The notes under the pieces are model-generated. The model searched no databases and had not been told where the DNA came from. It worked only from the letters and a program-made list of their open reading frames with translations. This document shows positions 45,369-58,559 of a stretch of 64,000 nt of DNA, one piece after another; the first letter of the stretch is position 1; each line of letters starts with the position of its first letter. The DNA comes from Codonopsis lanceolata (Eukaryota > Streptophyta > Magnoliopsida > Asterales > Campanulaceae). The translations under genes were made by a program, and so were the position numbers. Location: assembly GCA_013146195.2 (NCBI GenBank), contig CM028378.1, positions 15,297,828 through 15,361,827 of the forward strand. The letters run 5' to 3'.

Positions 45369-48300
45369 TGTAAACTCCATCTGTTATGTAACATGTCATG
45401 AAATATCAAGACCTGTTAAAACACTAACGAATGTCAAGTTACATGGTTTAAAATGCAAAAGAAAAAGCAGGATGCGTAAACAGTGAAGTACAGGGGGCCT
45501 AAGTGCCAGAAACAAAACCCAAAAAGCCCCTGGCACCACCCATAGCATGTTTGGGCACCGCGCCAGCCCCCTCCATGGGTGGCGCCCAACAGTGCAAAAT
45601 TCACTTTAGCAGTTTGCCTCTGGTACAACTATCTAAGCACGCGGTACAAGTCGATGAAACACAGAATGATAAATCTTAACGAGGAAGGAAAGCCTTCTCC
45701 AGCCTATTGTAGACACCCCAATTTCGTATCTCTGGTATGTGACTGACATAAAATATCAAGAACTGTTAAAACTTAACAAATGTCAAGTTACAGGAGTCAA
45801 AAATGCGAAAGGAAAAGCGAGGATCTTGCATGTGAACTACTGGGGGAAAGTGCACAAAATTGAAAGTTGGAAAGTTGCTTGGTACCGCACCAAGGGTCCC
45901 CTTGGTGGCACCAAGCTATCTCCTGTAGCGTCTCTCAGATTGGAAAATGTACAACTCCTAAAGCGCAAGGTACAAGTGGCTGATGCAGGAGGAAGAAATC
46001 AAAGAATTCCCAGCGTGTCCTCATCCTTTAGTATAAATAGAGACCTCGGCCTCCCATTTTCAGTGCTCATTTTTCCGCGATTAAAATCGCAGGCTCGCTT
46101 CGTTCTTAAAGTCAATATTAGTGCGAGGTGCGAGATAGGTGAGTGAAAGCCCCTAGAATCTCCAGCCCCGTCCGGACTGCCAAAATAAAAACTTCATGGG
46201 TTATAAGTGATCCCTAGCCTGGTTGTTAGGTATCCACCTTATTTCCCCGACCCAAAAATCCCAAAGTAGTCGTTACTCGCCCGAGTAACAGTGGCTCAAA
46301 AACTAAGCAATCATTCCGCCCGACCAAACAGGCCAAAACTACCATATATAAGTCGTCACTCTGCCCAAATCAAAACAACAACCACACAACAACAACAAAA
46401 GACTCCCTCTTCCTGAAGGACAGAGCGAGCACACCGCCGCTCTAAAAGGTAAAACCTTTAAGGGCGTTTTATTTTTTTTATTTATTTTTACGTCTTTTAT
46501 TCGTTTTTAAAAGTTGTTATTTAAATCCGGCGCAATGTAGCCAATATAAGCCGTTGTGCTGCCCGGATTAGAATATGAAATATTTTGTAAAAGAGCCATT
46601 ATAATGGCCAAATATTCTTAAATAAGTTTGTAATTATTATAAGGAAATGGGCTGCGAGAGTCCGTAAATAATGTAGCCACGAATATATTTGTTTAAATTT
46701 CTGTCTCTTTAATACCTTATTTATTTGCTGAGATAAATATGACAATAAGCATACTTGACCAAAACCATTTTCGAGACCGAAAGAGCGAGTTGGGTGCCTA
46801 GCACCTTCCCAACTCGTAACTTAGCCTCCGAACCCGTTTTCTTTTTCTCTGGTTTATTTTTCTTTTCTTTGGTTTTGCTTTATTTTCCTTAAAATAAAGA
46901 TGGCGACTCTAAAACTTTCGGATTCGGTGGGGCCCCGCAACATTCCCTCTTTGCACTTTCCGTTCTCCCAAAAAGGGAGATATGGGAATGGAGAGTGATA
47001 CATTCTCATATCTTGGTATCCCCAAACAAGGGATAACTTGATGCGGGGAAACCCAAAGCTCCCATAGTAATCTGAATGGGCCATAAGGCTATTTTTAATA
47101 AAATCCATAGTGGGGCGTCGCAATATCCTTTTTGCACTTTTAGTTTTCCCTAGAAAAAGGAAAATGGGAATGAAAGGGTAATGCATTCCCATATCACAGG
47201 TATCCCAAAACAAGGGATAATTTGATGCGGGGAAACCATAAGTTCCCATATTGGATACAAAATCCACTCAATGCAACAGAGGCACATTCCAACGTGCTAA
47301 CATAGGCAATGACTCCTCTCGCACTTTTTGATTTCGTCTTCCCACTAAACAAGGGAGGGTGGAATGAGAGCGATGGTGTCCGCATCCAGCGTCTGGCGCA
47401 CCTATCAGGCGCAGGCGCGAGGCACATCAGAACCTCACACCTATAATTATAAGGCACCGGCTTCAGTGAAAAAGAGATAGTTTACGCACACAGTTTTCAC
47501 ACACCGCGATCACGCAGTTAAATTCTCTCCGTAGTGAGTTATGAGAGTACACTCGGAGAGTTTCCCTCCTTTAGCTCCAAAGCTCCGTCAAATCTCCCCC
47601 AAACACAAAACCAACCGGTTAAAGTGAAACCTAGCTGCCCTGCTAGGATTCAGTCTTATTCCACCGATTCATAAATCCCAAAAAGAACAGTTGCTCTGCC
47701 CGAATTCAGACGTCAAATCTACAAAAAACAAGCAGTTGCTCTGTCCAATTTCCACCGTCAGCAAGCAAACAACCATAATAAAAAACAAACAGTTGCTCCG
47801 CCCGGTTCCTGAGGCTAGAAAGCAACTTTCGGAAGCAGTTACTCTACCCGAATCTCCGCAACAGCAAAACGACAGCAAAAAAGACTCCTTCTCCCAGAAG
47901 GACAGAGCGAGCGTACCATAAAATCTACTATAAGTTAGTTGGTACGGGATAAAACACTCACGCTTCAAAAAGTAGGCTATTTAAAACTTTATTTATAAAA
48001 AGTGTTATTTAAGCCGGCCCGATGTAATAAATATAAGCAGTTATGCTGCCCGGATTTTTATAGAAAATAGTACTAAAAAGAGTCATTATTATGACCAAAT
48101 ATTTATAAATGTATTCATAACTCCCGAAAGAAGACTGTTGTAAGTTTGTAATAATATAGATATAAATATATATGTTTAAATGATTTATTTTATCTGTTAA
48201 ATAAATATAATAAAAAGCATATTTTAACCAAAAATCTATTTTGAGACCGAAAGAGCGAGCTGGGTGCCTAACACCTTCTCACTTCGTAACTTAGCCTCCG

Positions 48301-48560
48301 AACCCTTTTTACAAATCTGGTTACATTTGGTTTTTATTTGTTTTTCTTTAAAATAAAAATTGCGACTCTGTTTTACAACATCTTGAGTCCACAATGAGGT
48401 CGGGCGTATTCCACGCGCTTTGTAGAACGTTTTTTTCGTTGTTTTTAATTTCGTTTTCCCCTAAACAAGGGAAGATGAAGTAAAAAAACGTTGTGTTTCT
48501 TGAATTTCATTTTCTCATAAACAAAGGAGGATGAAATGTAAAAAACCCAGGGTACTCACA
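45369..48560 (+). repeat. Element B 3' LTR, split by solo LTR F
   Basis: The LTR is at 45369-45707 and 47445-48560. It starts TGTAAACTCC, a decayed form of TGTAGATACC, and matches the 5' LTR from TATGTAACATG onward. The phrase GGGATACGTAGGCAACC at 45120, shortly before it, is common in the 3' part of Tat-lineage elements. The end ACTCACA at 48560 meets the C1 LTR. Confidence 0.85.
45708..47439 (+). mobile_element. Solo LTR F inside element B 3' LTR
   Basis: The 1,732-bp insertion runs from TGTAGACACCCC to CCTCACA, flanked by the perfect 5-bp duplication CCTAT at 45703-45707 and 47440-47444. It is related to the element B LTR (same start, and the shared phrase GAGTTGGGTGCCTA) but too diverged to be the same copy. 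No internal region is present, so it is a solo LTR left by recombination. Confidence 0.9.
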
Positions 48561-48838
48561 ACTAACAATGCTAGGTACATAGCCTTATCGACTAAAATCT
48601 TCTTTCATAACATATTTATGTTCTTAAAATAATTATTTGTGTTTACATGGTCTAAAAAATTGTTTAAAAGTCAAATTTTGAGGTATGATATTACAAAGTA
48701 GAATTTGTGATATTATTACAAACTTTAATGTTAGAGTCGTTACATAAAATCTCCTAAGATCTTTACACCTTTAGATCAAATATGCTCTTTTTTAAAGTAA
48801 TGACATGAACATTTTATATTATCACCAATTTAATTATC

Positions 48839-49076
48839 TACTCCTCTGTCCCTAAATTATCATCTTTGCAGGTTTGTCGCACGATTTAAGAAAACACATT
48901 TGATTAGATTATTAATATTAGTTTGTTGTGTAGTTTATTTTAACTCATAATTAAAGTATGGTAAAAAAAATAAAAATAAAGTAGAAAAAATATTGTCCTA
49001 AAGAATAAAATTTCAAATAAAATAATTATTTTGAGACAAATAAAAAATAATAATACTTTGAAAATAAAGAGAGTAT
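48839..49076. mobile_element. Stowaway-like MITE
   Basis: The ends are TACTCCTCTGTCCCTAAATT and, in reverse complement, TAATACTCTCTTTATTTTC. No coding capacity. TA-flanked ends with an ACTCC..GTCC signature are typical of Tc1/mariner-derived Stowaway families. Confidence 0.65.
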
Positions 49077-49325
49077 TATCTAATCACAATAACATTAAAA
49101 CTCATAATAATATTTTATCATAGCGAAATCAAAATGAAATCTGTTGTCAAGAATGGCGGCAATAATTGTGAAACCAAACCTAATTGAACTAACACGTACC
49201 GCAAACAAGTCAAACACATTGGTAAAATAAGAAAGTGACGGTGTCCCACAGATTCATAGTTTCAAGTTTCAACACACCCCACGGTTGCACACCTGATTAC
49301 ACTTTTGGCTTTAATTTGGTGACAC

Positions 49326-50103
<778 letters not shown>

Positions 50104-50504
50104 TGTGACAGTGCGTTACAACTTACAACTTCATCAATCATCACTTCAAGTCTATAAACTACTGAACAAAACAAATCATCCCCGCAATTGTTATTTTTCT
50201 CCACCAGAAGTAACGCTCCATTTCATACTTCCCTTTTTATTTTTTTCTTTTTTTATCTCACATTTCCAGGTATCTCAATTTTATTTGAGCCACTCATTAA
50301 AGAAGAGAAAGAGAAATATGTTACAAAAACTGTGTTTAAAGAATGAAATTATGTAATGTTGGGCATAGATTTCTTCACGTGTCATTTGTGTAATGGCAAG
50401 GGTAATTGCATGATCGTATTCTACTCCGTAAGAATATCAAAATCATATATTTATTTGTCAAATTTGTTGTTTGGATGAATAAGTTATGATTGGTTAAAGT
50501 GAGG

Positions 50505-50788
50505 TGTTAGAAGTGATTTTATCCCACATTGGGAAATTAACAAAAGCTTGAGTGGTTTATATACAAGTGTCTTATGTGATAAATGTAAACTTGTATAAAA
50601 TAGATGCTCTCTCTCGTGCACGCCTACGTATGGGGGGATTGCAAATCATGGTCCAATTTAGACTCCGAGGTATTGTATTCATGTGCGAGCGCGTCCTAGC
50701 AGCCCACCAACAGACATAACAGCAGTAACAATTTTATGGTTTTTCATTTCTGTAATTATGTATTGATTTTCCTGAATTATATCTAACA
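50505..50788 (+). repeat. Possible solo LTR
   Basis: The stretch begins TGTTAGAAGTGATTTTATCC and ends TATCTAACA, so it has TGTTAG/CTAACA ends, and it holds the CCCACATTGGGAAA phrase common at the start of several plant copia LTRs. No target duplication was found, so the call is weak. Confidence 0.35.
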
Positions 50789-51188
50789 AGAGATTGAGGT
50801 CAACGGACTTTTGAATTTTTTTATTAAATGAACTTGTACACGTTCTAGGGTTATAATTATGTATTTGAGATATAATACCAAATCCTAAAACGTCTTAATT
50901 AAACAAGAAACAAACAAAATAGATCAGCCGCACGAACGCGGTTGCCTTCCACTAAGTATCGCGACTGCCTTGTTAACGAGCACGATCGTCTTCTCTCTTG
51001 AACGCAACAACTAACGACAGAACATTGTACCAAAATAACGCGGTCACCTTGTACTAGAACACTACCGCCTGCAACGTGGTTGCCTTGTCCAACTAAGACG
51101 CGACCGCCTTCCTGTCAAAAGTCTTTAGAAGATTTGGCCTGTTGACAGGGTAATCGAGTCATTCTGTTTTTAGTAAAATCTAGTATAT

Positions 51189-51434
51189 ATTACTCTATTT
51201 GTTTCACCTAAAGAGTCTATATTTGAAAAGTCTAATTATTTAATATATATAATAAACATTAAAGTTGATTATAATTATGAAAATATTTTCTCATAATCAT
51301 TGTGTTAATGTCAAATATGGAAGATAAAGTTGAAATATTACGAAAATAATAAACACATTTTTAAAAAATAAACTTTTAAAATAAAATATCTCAAAATAGT
51401 ACTACGATGGACTCTTCCAAAATGTAGAGAGTAA
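51189..51434. mobile_element. Stowaway-like MITE
   Basis: The left end TTACTCTATTTGTTTCACC pairs with the right end, in reverse complement TTACTCTCTACATTTTGG. It shares AGTCTATATTTGAAAA with the copy at 51535, so the two are one subfamily, inserted about 100 bp apart. Confidence 0.65.
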
Positions 51435-51534
51435 TTACTAATAGTATAGAATAAGGGATGTCACTGCTTTGTATGCTCAAGTAAGCTCTTTAAGTTCATG
51501 TCGATTTTCCATATAAAAGTAGGCTTATACACTT

Positions 51535-51782
51535 ATACTCCCTTCGTTCCACTAAAAAGTCTATATTTGAAAATTTTAATTATTAAGGGATATATTAATA
51601 TAATTAAAATTAGTTATAATTATAAAAATAGTTAAGTACAAATAATATACTTATAACACAAATAGAGGGTAAATATAAAATGTTATAAAATTATAAGCAT
51701 AATTTTTTAAAATGAACTTTTAAAATAAAATATCTAAAAATAATATAATGAACTCTTTAGCTGGAACGGATAAAAGGGAGTA
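51535..51782. mobile_element. Stowaway-like MITE
   Basis: The ends are TACTCCCTTCGTTCCACT and, in reverse complement, TACTCCCTTTTATCCGTTCC. This is the best preserved copy of the family in the window. Confidence 0.75.
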
Positions 51783-52252
51783 TTATGTATTAGCATTTCT
51801 TTATTCATAAAAAGAGGAAATAATCTCCGGCGGTTTGATTTTTTATAAAAAAAGATCATATATTCATAGGGAAAGCTAACAATGTAGTTCTTGAAAAGCC
51901 TTTCGGAGATATGAAGCAAAGAGTAGGTAACCTTAGCTTTTACTTTTCTAAATATCAATCACATCACATGGCTCTTAACTCTTAAGGTTGACCAATATCC
52001 CTTCCCCGAACACGATTGTTTCAACAGTTTCAACTTTTAACGTAAAAAGATGGTACACCCAGCTGCAAAGGTTTGGTCTATATGAAGGTGGTGCGAGCCT
52101 GCATTTCTTATTTATTGTAATTAGGTGTTTAAGCTTCTATCTATTTATAAGTGTAATAAGATTTTTGAGCCGTCCTTAACCCCATATACTCTCCATTCTC
52201 TTTCAATTATCTTTGTTATTCAATTGTTATTTGGTTGATTGATTAATTGTTT

Positions 52253-53225
52253 TACAATAGAATATATTATATTTATAGTTAGTTTATACTTTCTTAATAT
52301 ACTTGTATTTAAGTCTACTAATCTCTTTGTATTTAGGTTTCCTAATCCCCTTTATATTTAAACTCTCTAAGTTAAACTTATGTAGCAAGTATTGTAATCC
52401 TATATATATGTTCAACATATCAATAGAAATGTTATGTCATTATTCCTAAATATTTATTAGTTTCTATATGGTATCAGAGTTTCCCTCTTAAAACCTAAAA
52501 CCACCACCGCATTCTGCAATCCTAAAACTTCCTCCCCACCATAGCCGCCGCCAACCAAGATTTGACCACCAACCCCACGTTCAGATCAAGCCGGTTTCCC
52601 CCCCCCCTTGAGCAACCAAAGGATACCTTGGCAAACCAAACTCTGTCGAGCTCGTCAAGGCCCTTCCTCAGCCGCCTTTCCTTTAGCACCTATTACCACC
52701 AACCTTCTACCTTCATAAACCTGCCCACCAAAGCCAGCCCTCCCTTACTTTGGCAACCTCCTAACCCTAAACCACCAACCTTCCACCTCAGTATACCTTC
52801 CTCTCATCACCAAAGCCGCTGCCAACCTAGATCTGATCACCAAATCCATGTTCAGATCCGGCAACTCTCCACAACCAAGTCATTTCCACCCCCCCCCCTT
52901 GTAACTAAATAACACCTTGGCCAACCAAGCTCTGACCAGACTGTCGATGTCCTTCCTCAGCCGCTGTCTACCAACCTTCCGCTACCCTAATCCTCCTTCC
53001 ACCACATCAACCCAAGGACTCCTCGACAAACCCTGCTATGATGGCATAGGCTTTCCATTGATATGTTAAACATATATATAAGAGTACAATACTTGTTACA
53101 CAAGTTTAACCTAAATGGTCTAAATATAAAGGGAATAAGGAAACCTAAATACAAAAAGATTAGGAAACTTAAATACAAATATATTAGAAAAGTATAAACT
53201 AATTATAAATATAATATATTACAAA
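52253..53225. mobile_element. Head-to-head pair of copia LTR fragments
   Basis: An LTR-like stretch at about 52253-52467 ends next to TGGTATCAGAG (52470), a tRNA-iMet primer site, and is followed by a Pro-rich leader. A reversed copy of the same LTR (TTTCCATTGATATGTTAAAC, 53050, to about 53225) closes the segment. The pair forms an inverted repeat with arms of about 180 bp around about 580 bp of leader-like DNA. The ORF at 52562-52912 is Pro/Ser/Thr-rich and I do not regard it as a gene. Confidence 0.65.
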
Positions 53226-53286
53226 TATATTATATTTTCTTATATGAGTTGTCATACTGTTTAGTAGGATTCAAGAATAATTTTAT

Positions 53287-54475
53287 GGGCAAATTTCAAG
53301 TGGGTACAATTTTAGAAATATGTTTTCATCTAGGACCATCAATTTTTTAGACATTTCATATAACTACAAATTGGTTGCCAAATGACAAAAATGTCATTAA
53401 TGAAGACAGACCTAATCCGACCTAAAAAAAATTCAAAAAAGCTGATGTCAAGGTTTGGCATCGGCATTGTTTTCACAGTTTATTCAAGCCAAAAAAAATC
53501 AAAAAAGCTGATGTCAAGACTTGGCATCAGGTGAAAAAAAAATCCAATAATGCTGATAACTACAATTTTTTCAAGACAAAAAATCCAATAATGCTGATGC
53601 CAGTGACAGGCATCAAGTTGCTTATGTCAAACTTAGGCATCAGGTTGCTAATGCCAAACCCAGGCATCAGGTTGCTGATGCCCAACCCAGGCATCAGGTT
53701 GTATAACGGACGTTTGATTTTTAAGGCATGAATCTGGATACTGCATTGTGTCCCTCTCTCTCCTCTCACGCTCAAATGCCTTAAACCCACCATCACCAAA
53801 CCTCTTTCTCTCTCTCAGTTCGGCCTCACCCATCTCCTCCCACATTTCTGGCCGAATCTAAACCCAGCCGACTCCATCCTCTCATCCAGAAACAAACCTA
53901 GCTGCCATCTACATCTTTGTTCTTCATCTCCCAGTTTGCAACAAGGCAGTGTCCAAGCCACGTCGTCTTCACCGTCATCATCGGGCTTCGCCAAGCGAGT
54001 TCGCTCCGGCCTTCAAACCCGGCGCCTTCTCCAGCTTCGATTTTAGTCTCGATGTATCCAACACCACCTCTATCTTCATCTACGACTGGTTTCCCTCAGT
54101 AGCTCATAGATCTGACTGATCCTTTCTGCTTCTTCTAGCTAATCTTTCGGGTAATCTTGATTGCTGGAAAGATCCAAAATTTTCCGTCCCATGAAGGTTC
54201 TTTTAATAAAACAATTAAGATAAAAGGATCTGTAAGGCCAAACTTAGGGTGGTGTTGGCAACGGAGGTGGTGGTGGGGGTTGTATTTGACCGGAGAGTGA
54301 TGGTGGAAGACGAAAAGAGAGAGAGAGAGAGAGTCAAATTATAGACTTACAGACTTAAACATAAAGGGCAGTGATGTACTTTCATCCTAAAATTGTATAT
54401 AGAAGATATGTCCAAAAAATAGCTGGATTTATTTGAAAACATGTTTTAAAAAATGTGTCGGCTTGTAATTTTGTC
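53287..54475. mobile_element. Mutator-like element (MULE), non-autonomous
   Basis: Terminal inverted repeats of about 100 bp start GGGCAAATTTCAAG on the left and, in reverse complement, GACAAAATTACAAG on the right. They are flanked by 9-bp duplications TAATTTTAT (53278-53286) and TAATTTTAA (54476-54484) with one mismatch. The interior has a hairpin array (53441-53700) and a GC-richer block (53740-54200) that differs from its surroundings and could be captured host sequence. No transposase is present. Confidence 0.75.
53441..53700. repeat. Hairpin repeats of the TGATGCC-GGCATCA type
   Basis: Six units with a TGATGYC left arm and GGCATCA right arm: near 53441, 53500, 53593, 53623, 53649 and 53676. 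The last two are almost identical (ATGCCAAACCCAGGCATCAG and ATGCCCAACCCAGGCATCAG). The loops differ. Confidence 0.85.
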
Positions 54476-55448
54476 TAATTTTAATCGTACACAATACACA
54501 TTTTGTATGATATCATTCAATAGAATTAAAATTCTATTGGATTGATTAATTTATATTCCTTCATTTGGAATTAATTTTTGGGAAAAATGCGAAAAAGTTC
54601 CAAAAATATATCTTTTATCTAAAGAGTCTCGAAGTTAAACTCCTAATACCCAAAAGTCTAAACTTAATGCTTCTATTTACATAGTTATAGTATGAGGTTT
54701 TATTTAAAAGAAAACTCCTTTTTAACTTCAATGATTTTAATGATTCAATATTTCATATATAATAATAATGACAACAACATAAAAAATTATATTTATATTA
54801 TTATTGTTAATAATAATATTATTATTATTATTAATGTATAATAATAACAATATTATTATTATTATTATCATCATCATTATTATCACTACTACTACTAATA
54901 TTACTACCACAATTTCATTAAAGTGTAAATGTTAACTTTTTGATTTTTTAACATTAATTTGAGATTTTATTGATTGAATAGTTGTTTTGGGATAATTGGG
55001 AAATGAATTTTCTTAATAGACTATTGATATTTAATAGTAATAATGTTAATGAAGATAATAATATTACTATTATAATAACAATATTATTGCTATAATAACA
55101 ATAATAGTAATAGTAATAATAAAAATAATATTTCATACAATTATTATCATCATTGTTAGAAATAAAAAGAAAAATAATTTTTTGTCTAAATGAAAGCTTT
55201 TAACATAACGACATTCATAGACACGTTAAGTTTTGGACTTTATGGTATTAAAGATTTTATTTTGGGACTTTTTGGATGTAAGAAGTATTTTTAAGACTTT
55301 TTAGATATGAGAATTTTTTAATGAGACTTTTTGGTATTTTTTCCTTAAGATTTTTTCTCCTTTTCATATATAATTGGTTTAATGAAATTGAGATATATAG
55401 TAAAGTAATTCAGATACAATGTTGCATCTCCTTTTGATATACGCCAGT

Positions 55449-55821
55449 TAGGCCTGACAATTAGGTGAGTTGAGTTGGATTGGAATAAGTAATGGGTTGA
55501 AATATGTTAAAACCCATTAGAACCCAAATATCAAACGGGTTAAAATGGGTTGAGTTGGAATAAGTTGGGTTGAAACGATTAGCGGGTCGACCCGTCTCAA
55601 TCTAAAAAATTTCTCTCAAAAAACATAAATTTATAACATAGAAAAGTCACGGATCGAAATAGGTAACGGGTCTAACCCGACCCAAACCGTTAATATTATT
55701 GGGTCGAAACGGATTATCTGTTTTAATCTAAAAATATGGAGTAATAGATTAGGTTGAGTTATATAATTATAGGATTGGATTGGATGAATTAATAGATAAT
55801 GGATTACAATTATAAGACATA
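55449..55821. mobile_element. hAT-like MITE
   Basis: The left end TAGGCCTGACAATTAGG resembles the right end in reverse complement, TATGTCTTATAATTGTA. The flanks ACGCCAGT (55441-55448) and TCGCCAGT (55822-55829) are an 8-bp duplication with one mismatch, which fits hAT elements. The interior is rich in GGGTTGAGTTGG and GGGTCGACCCG phrases. Confidence 0.7.
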
Positions 55822-56837
55822 TCGCCAGTATATATATAATTTTAATAATTTTAAATCATGAAATTTTGATTTCAAACATGCTTTAGATTCTACACTATGG
55901 AAATGGCAAAATGTCCATTCATAGTTTGCTATCACTTATCATGAATATTCAAAGTAGTCCAGATTTCCTGCATCATTTATGTGTGTCACTAGTGAATTAT
56001 TTTTCATTTCAATCATTGCATTTCAATCATTATATCTTAACTAATGATTGAGATAAGAAATGATACACCAATAACACACAAGTAATACAGAAGATCTGGA
56101 TTCTATTCCAAGTGGGTAGTATATAAATGCATGAGTTCCAAGTCACCAACCGCAACTCAAGGGGAGTCACTTTTGACACATTCTTAATTAATTTAAAAGC
56201 GAAAAAGGAAATGAAATAAAGAAAAAGCATTGGTTATACTTATATATATATGGAAAGACTAAGGAGGGACCCTTTTGGATTCACTTTAGGCCTAGTGGAA
56301 GGAATCATCAATCAGAATCATGTCAGGTACTACTATTATAAGAGGATCACCATTGTGCTTTCTTAATCATTTTCATATTAAGAATAAGAAGATATCATTT
56401 TATTATCATCGTTAATCTTTTTTTTTTACCAATTAGAAAAGAAAAAATTATTTTTTCCTAAATAAGAAGTTATCATTTTGGGAGAGAGGAAGGGAAGGGG
56501 GTCGACTGTCACCTCATTTTATTGGAAAATGTGTGGGGGGGAAGGGAAGAGTTTTGTATTTATGTGAGATTGTGTTAAATTTAATATTTTTTATGTAAGA
56601 GATTTATAAAAAATTATACAATAGAAGATATATTTTAAAATGAATAAGAAAATAAAAATATATAGATAATAGTGGGACCAAATTTAAAAAATATATAAAA
56701 AGATTTATACAATAAGGATACTCTTACTAGTAAAACTGATTGTGCAGAATTGGATCATTAATCATTCCCATCACACATCCATTTTGTTTCAACACAAATT
56801 GGTTTTTTTATCTATCATCCTGTAATTAACTAATTAT

Positions 56838-57007
56838 TACTCCTCGGACCGGGTAGAAAAGTCCATCATTTAAATATTTTACTTAAAATTTTATATCAAA
56901 AATTAAGATATAAAAATGACATTTTATTATTAATGAGCAATTAAAACTATTATTTTTTAAAAAAATTGACTTTGAAACGGTGACATTTTACCCGAACAAA
57001 TGGAGTA
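56838..57007. mobile_element. Stowaway-like MITE
   Basis: The ends are TACTCCTCGGACCGGGTAGA and, in reverse complement, TACTCCATTTGTTCGGGTAA. It is about 170 bp and lies about 600 bp downstream of the DUF761 gene. Confidence 0.65.
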
Positions 57008-57613
57008 CAAATTAAATCTAAAAACTAACCGAACAAACCCTTCCATTTTTAAGCAAAAGGATTTTACTCCAAATTAAGGCAAAGCCATCTTGCCAAGACA
57101 ATCCGATTTCGATAATTAAAAACCAGTTTTGCAATGGTAATGGCCATTAGGTCATATGCTGAAAACTTATACTTTGCCAAGACCAACTGTGATTAAAAAA
57201 ATAAATTCAATACACCCCCTATAGGTTCTTTAATTCCTTAACAAGTAATGTATTTCTTAAAGTTGGATCCAATTCATATTCAACACAAGTACGGGGTTAC
57301 ATTTACTGATTTACATAAAGGCAACATAGCTAGCTGTAACATTCTTTTTCCTTTTTATTGCTGTAAATAAATTGTTTTAACTAAATACAAATTATTCAAG
57401 GGACCCACAAACCAATTATCAAGCTTGTATTAACAATTTTACCTTTTCCATGCATATAGCACAACACTATGCAGTATGCACAGCTCTACAAGCTTAATAA
57501 TAAACCAAAAAGAAAACATATAATATAAGCCCATGCGATGCCACCCGACCCTATTTTATTTTCACCACCACAAAATAAACCTATAAGAAGTAGACGTCAA
57601 CCACCAGCGCTTC

Positions 57614-58255
57614 TCAACGGCGCGGCAGATCAAACGACGTCTTTTTGTTTTGCCGCCTCAAGTCGTTGTAGAACTTCGTAATGAACTCCTCGGCAGCCTC
57701 GTCCACGTGGCTATCCTCATCCACCGTATGCAACGGGAACGGCGAGTCCGTTATCCGCAGCTGTCTCACCATAGGGCTTTTCCCGAATCCCGGGAGCGCT
57801 GGTGATGCCGCCTCGCTCTGCAGCATCTCCAACGCCTTCATAACCGCGGCAGCATTAACAGATACCAGTTCCTGTTCGTCAGTTTTAGGCGCGTGTGCGC
57901 ACGAGAAGAAATGAGAGTTGTTGGTGGTGTGTTTTTTGTGGAAGGAGAAGAGGGAGAGTGGGTAAGCGGGGCTGTTACTGCAACTGAACTCGTACTCTCC
58001 CGGTGGCGGGGAGGGGAAGAAGGGGAGCTGGTTTTTATCGTTTGAGCGGCGGTGGTTGAGGGTGGAGATAGACCAGGCGTGATGGTGGTGGAACATGAGG
58101 TTCTGTAATGCCTTGCCGGCGATCTTGCCACGTTTCATCATCATGTTGAGATCGGCCATGAGTTTTCCCTTTGAAATGCCTTTCCTCAACATGTAGAACA
58201 TTACACGTACTAAACTCCATACCCGCTTTGCTATCACCGGCATATTCTGTTCCAT
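57614..58255 (-). CDS. DUF761 protein (Avr9/Cf-9 elicited protein 146-like), single exon
   Basis: The start MEQNMPVIAKRVWSLVRVMF gives 213 residues and a TGA stop at 57616-57614. The N-terminal block with VMFYMLRKGISKGKLMADLN and a following basic helix, a Ser-rich middle, the phrase ELVSVNAAAVMKALEMLQSE, and the C-terminal DUF761 motif VDEAAEEFITKFYNDLRRQN all fit this plant family. The domain has no known chemistry; related proteins were found among early defence-induced transcripts. The frame stays open upstream to 58435, but those 60 residues are Leu/Pro-rich leader with no family match and overlap the TATA box, so the later ATG is chosen. No intron is needed. Base composition is much richer in GC than the surroundings, as expected for a real exon. 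Confidence 0.9.
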   Translation of the reverse strand: MEQNMPVIAKRVWSLVRVMFYMLRKGISKGKLMADLNMMMKRGKIAGKALQNLMFHHHHAWSISTLNHRRSNDKNQLPFFPSPPPGEYEFSCSNSPAYPLSLFSFHKKHTTNNSHFFSCAHAPKTDEQELVSVNAAAVMKALEMLQSEAASPALPGFGKSPMVRQLRITDSPFPLHTVDEDSHVDEAAEEFITKFYNDLRRQNKKTSFDLPRR

Positions 58256-58394
58256 TTTTAAGGTTTTTGACCTCAGGTTATCGATCAATTTTCGATGTTT
58301 AGAGAAGAAATTGAGAGAGAGGAGGAGAGGGATGTTAATTTTGAAAGAGAGAAGATATGTTGGGATGGAACGGAGAGGAAGGGGGAGCGAGGGG

Positions 58395-58402
58395 TATTTA
58401 AA
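58395..58402 (-). promoter_or_regulatory. TATA box of the DUF761 gene
   Basis: On the minus strand the sequence reads CCTTTAAATACCCC, placing TTTAAATA about 140 bp before the ATG. A GA/CT-rich leader (58280-58380) follows, as in many plant genes. Confidence 0.55.
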
Positions 58403-58559
58403 GGAAGGGTGGAGGCCGTAGGGAAAGGGACACAAGGTTGTACACTAGTACTTTAACGTTAACTTAAAGTTAATTTCATTGTCTGCTTTATTTGCTTAAT
58501 TATTGACTAGCAGAAATCCGTCTCACGGATACAATGTTGTTTTCCTTTTAAATAATGAC

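Larger units (their letters stand above)
54485..57613. other. Gene-free stretch left of the DUF761 gene
   Basis: AT-rich with no supported gene. It includes degenerate ATT/AAT runs at 54760-54910 and 55020-55140, a hAT-like MITE (55449) and a Stowaway-like MITE (56838). The last 100 bases or so before 57614 are the 3' UTR of the minus-strand gene; AATAAA-type strings for that strand cannot be singled out. Confidence 0.5.

Noticed and set aside
45739..46146. 135-codon frame in solo LTR F
   Set aside because: It is LTR sequence with no domain, and the related element B LTR does not keep the frame.
52562..52912. Pro/Ser-rich frame of 116 codons
   Set aside because: It lies between inverted copia LTRs, directly after a primer site, and is low-complexity leader sequence.
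57681..58131. Open frames on the plus strand and in another minus frame over the DUF761 gene
   Set aside because: They are shadows of the GC-rich exon; only the 57614-58255 frame carries family motifs.
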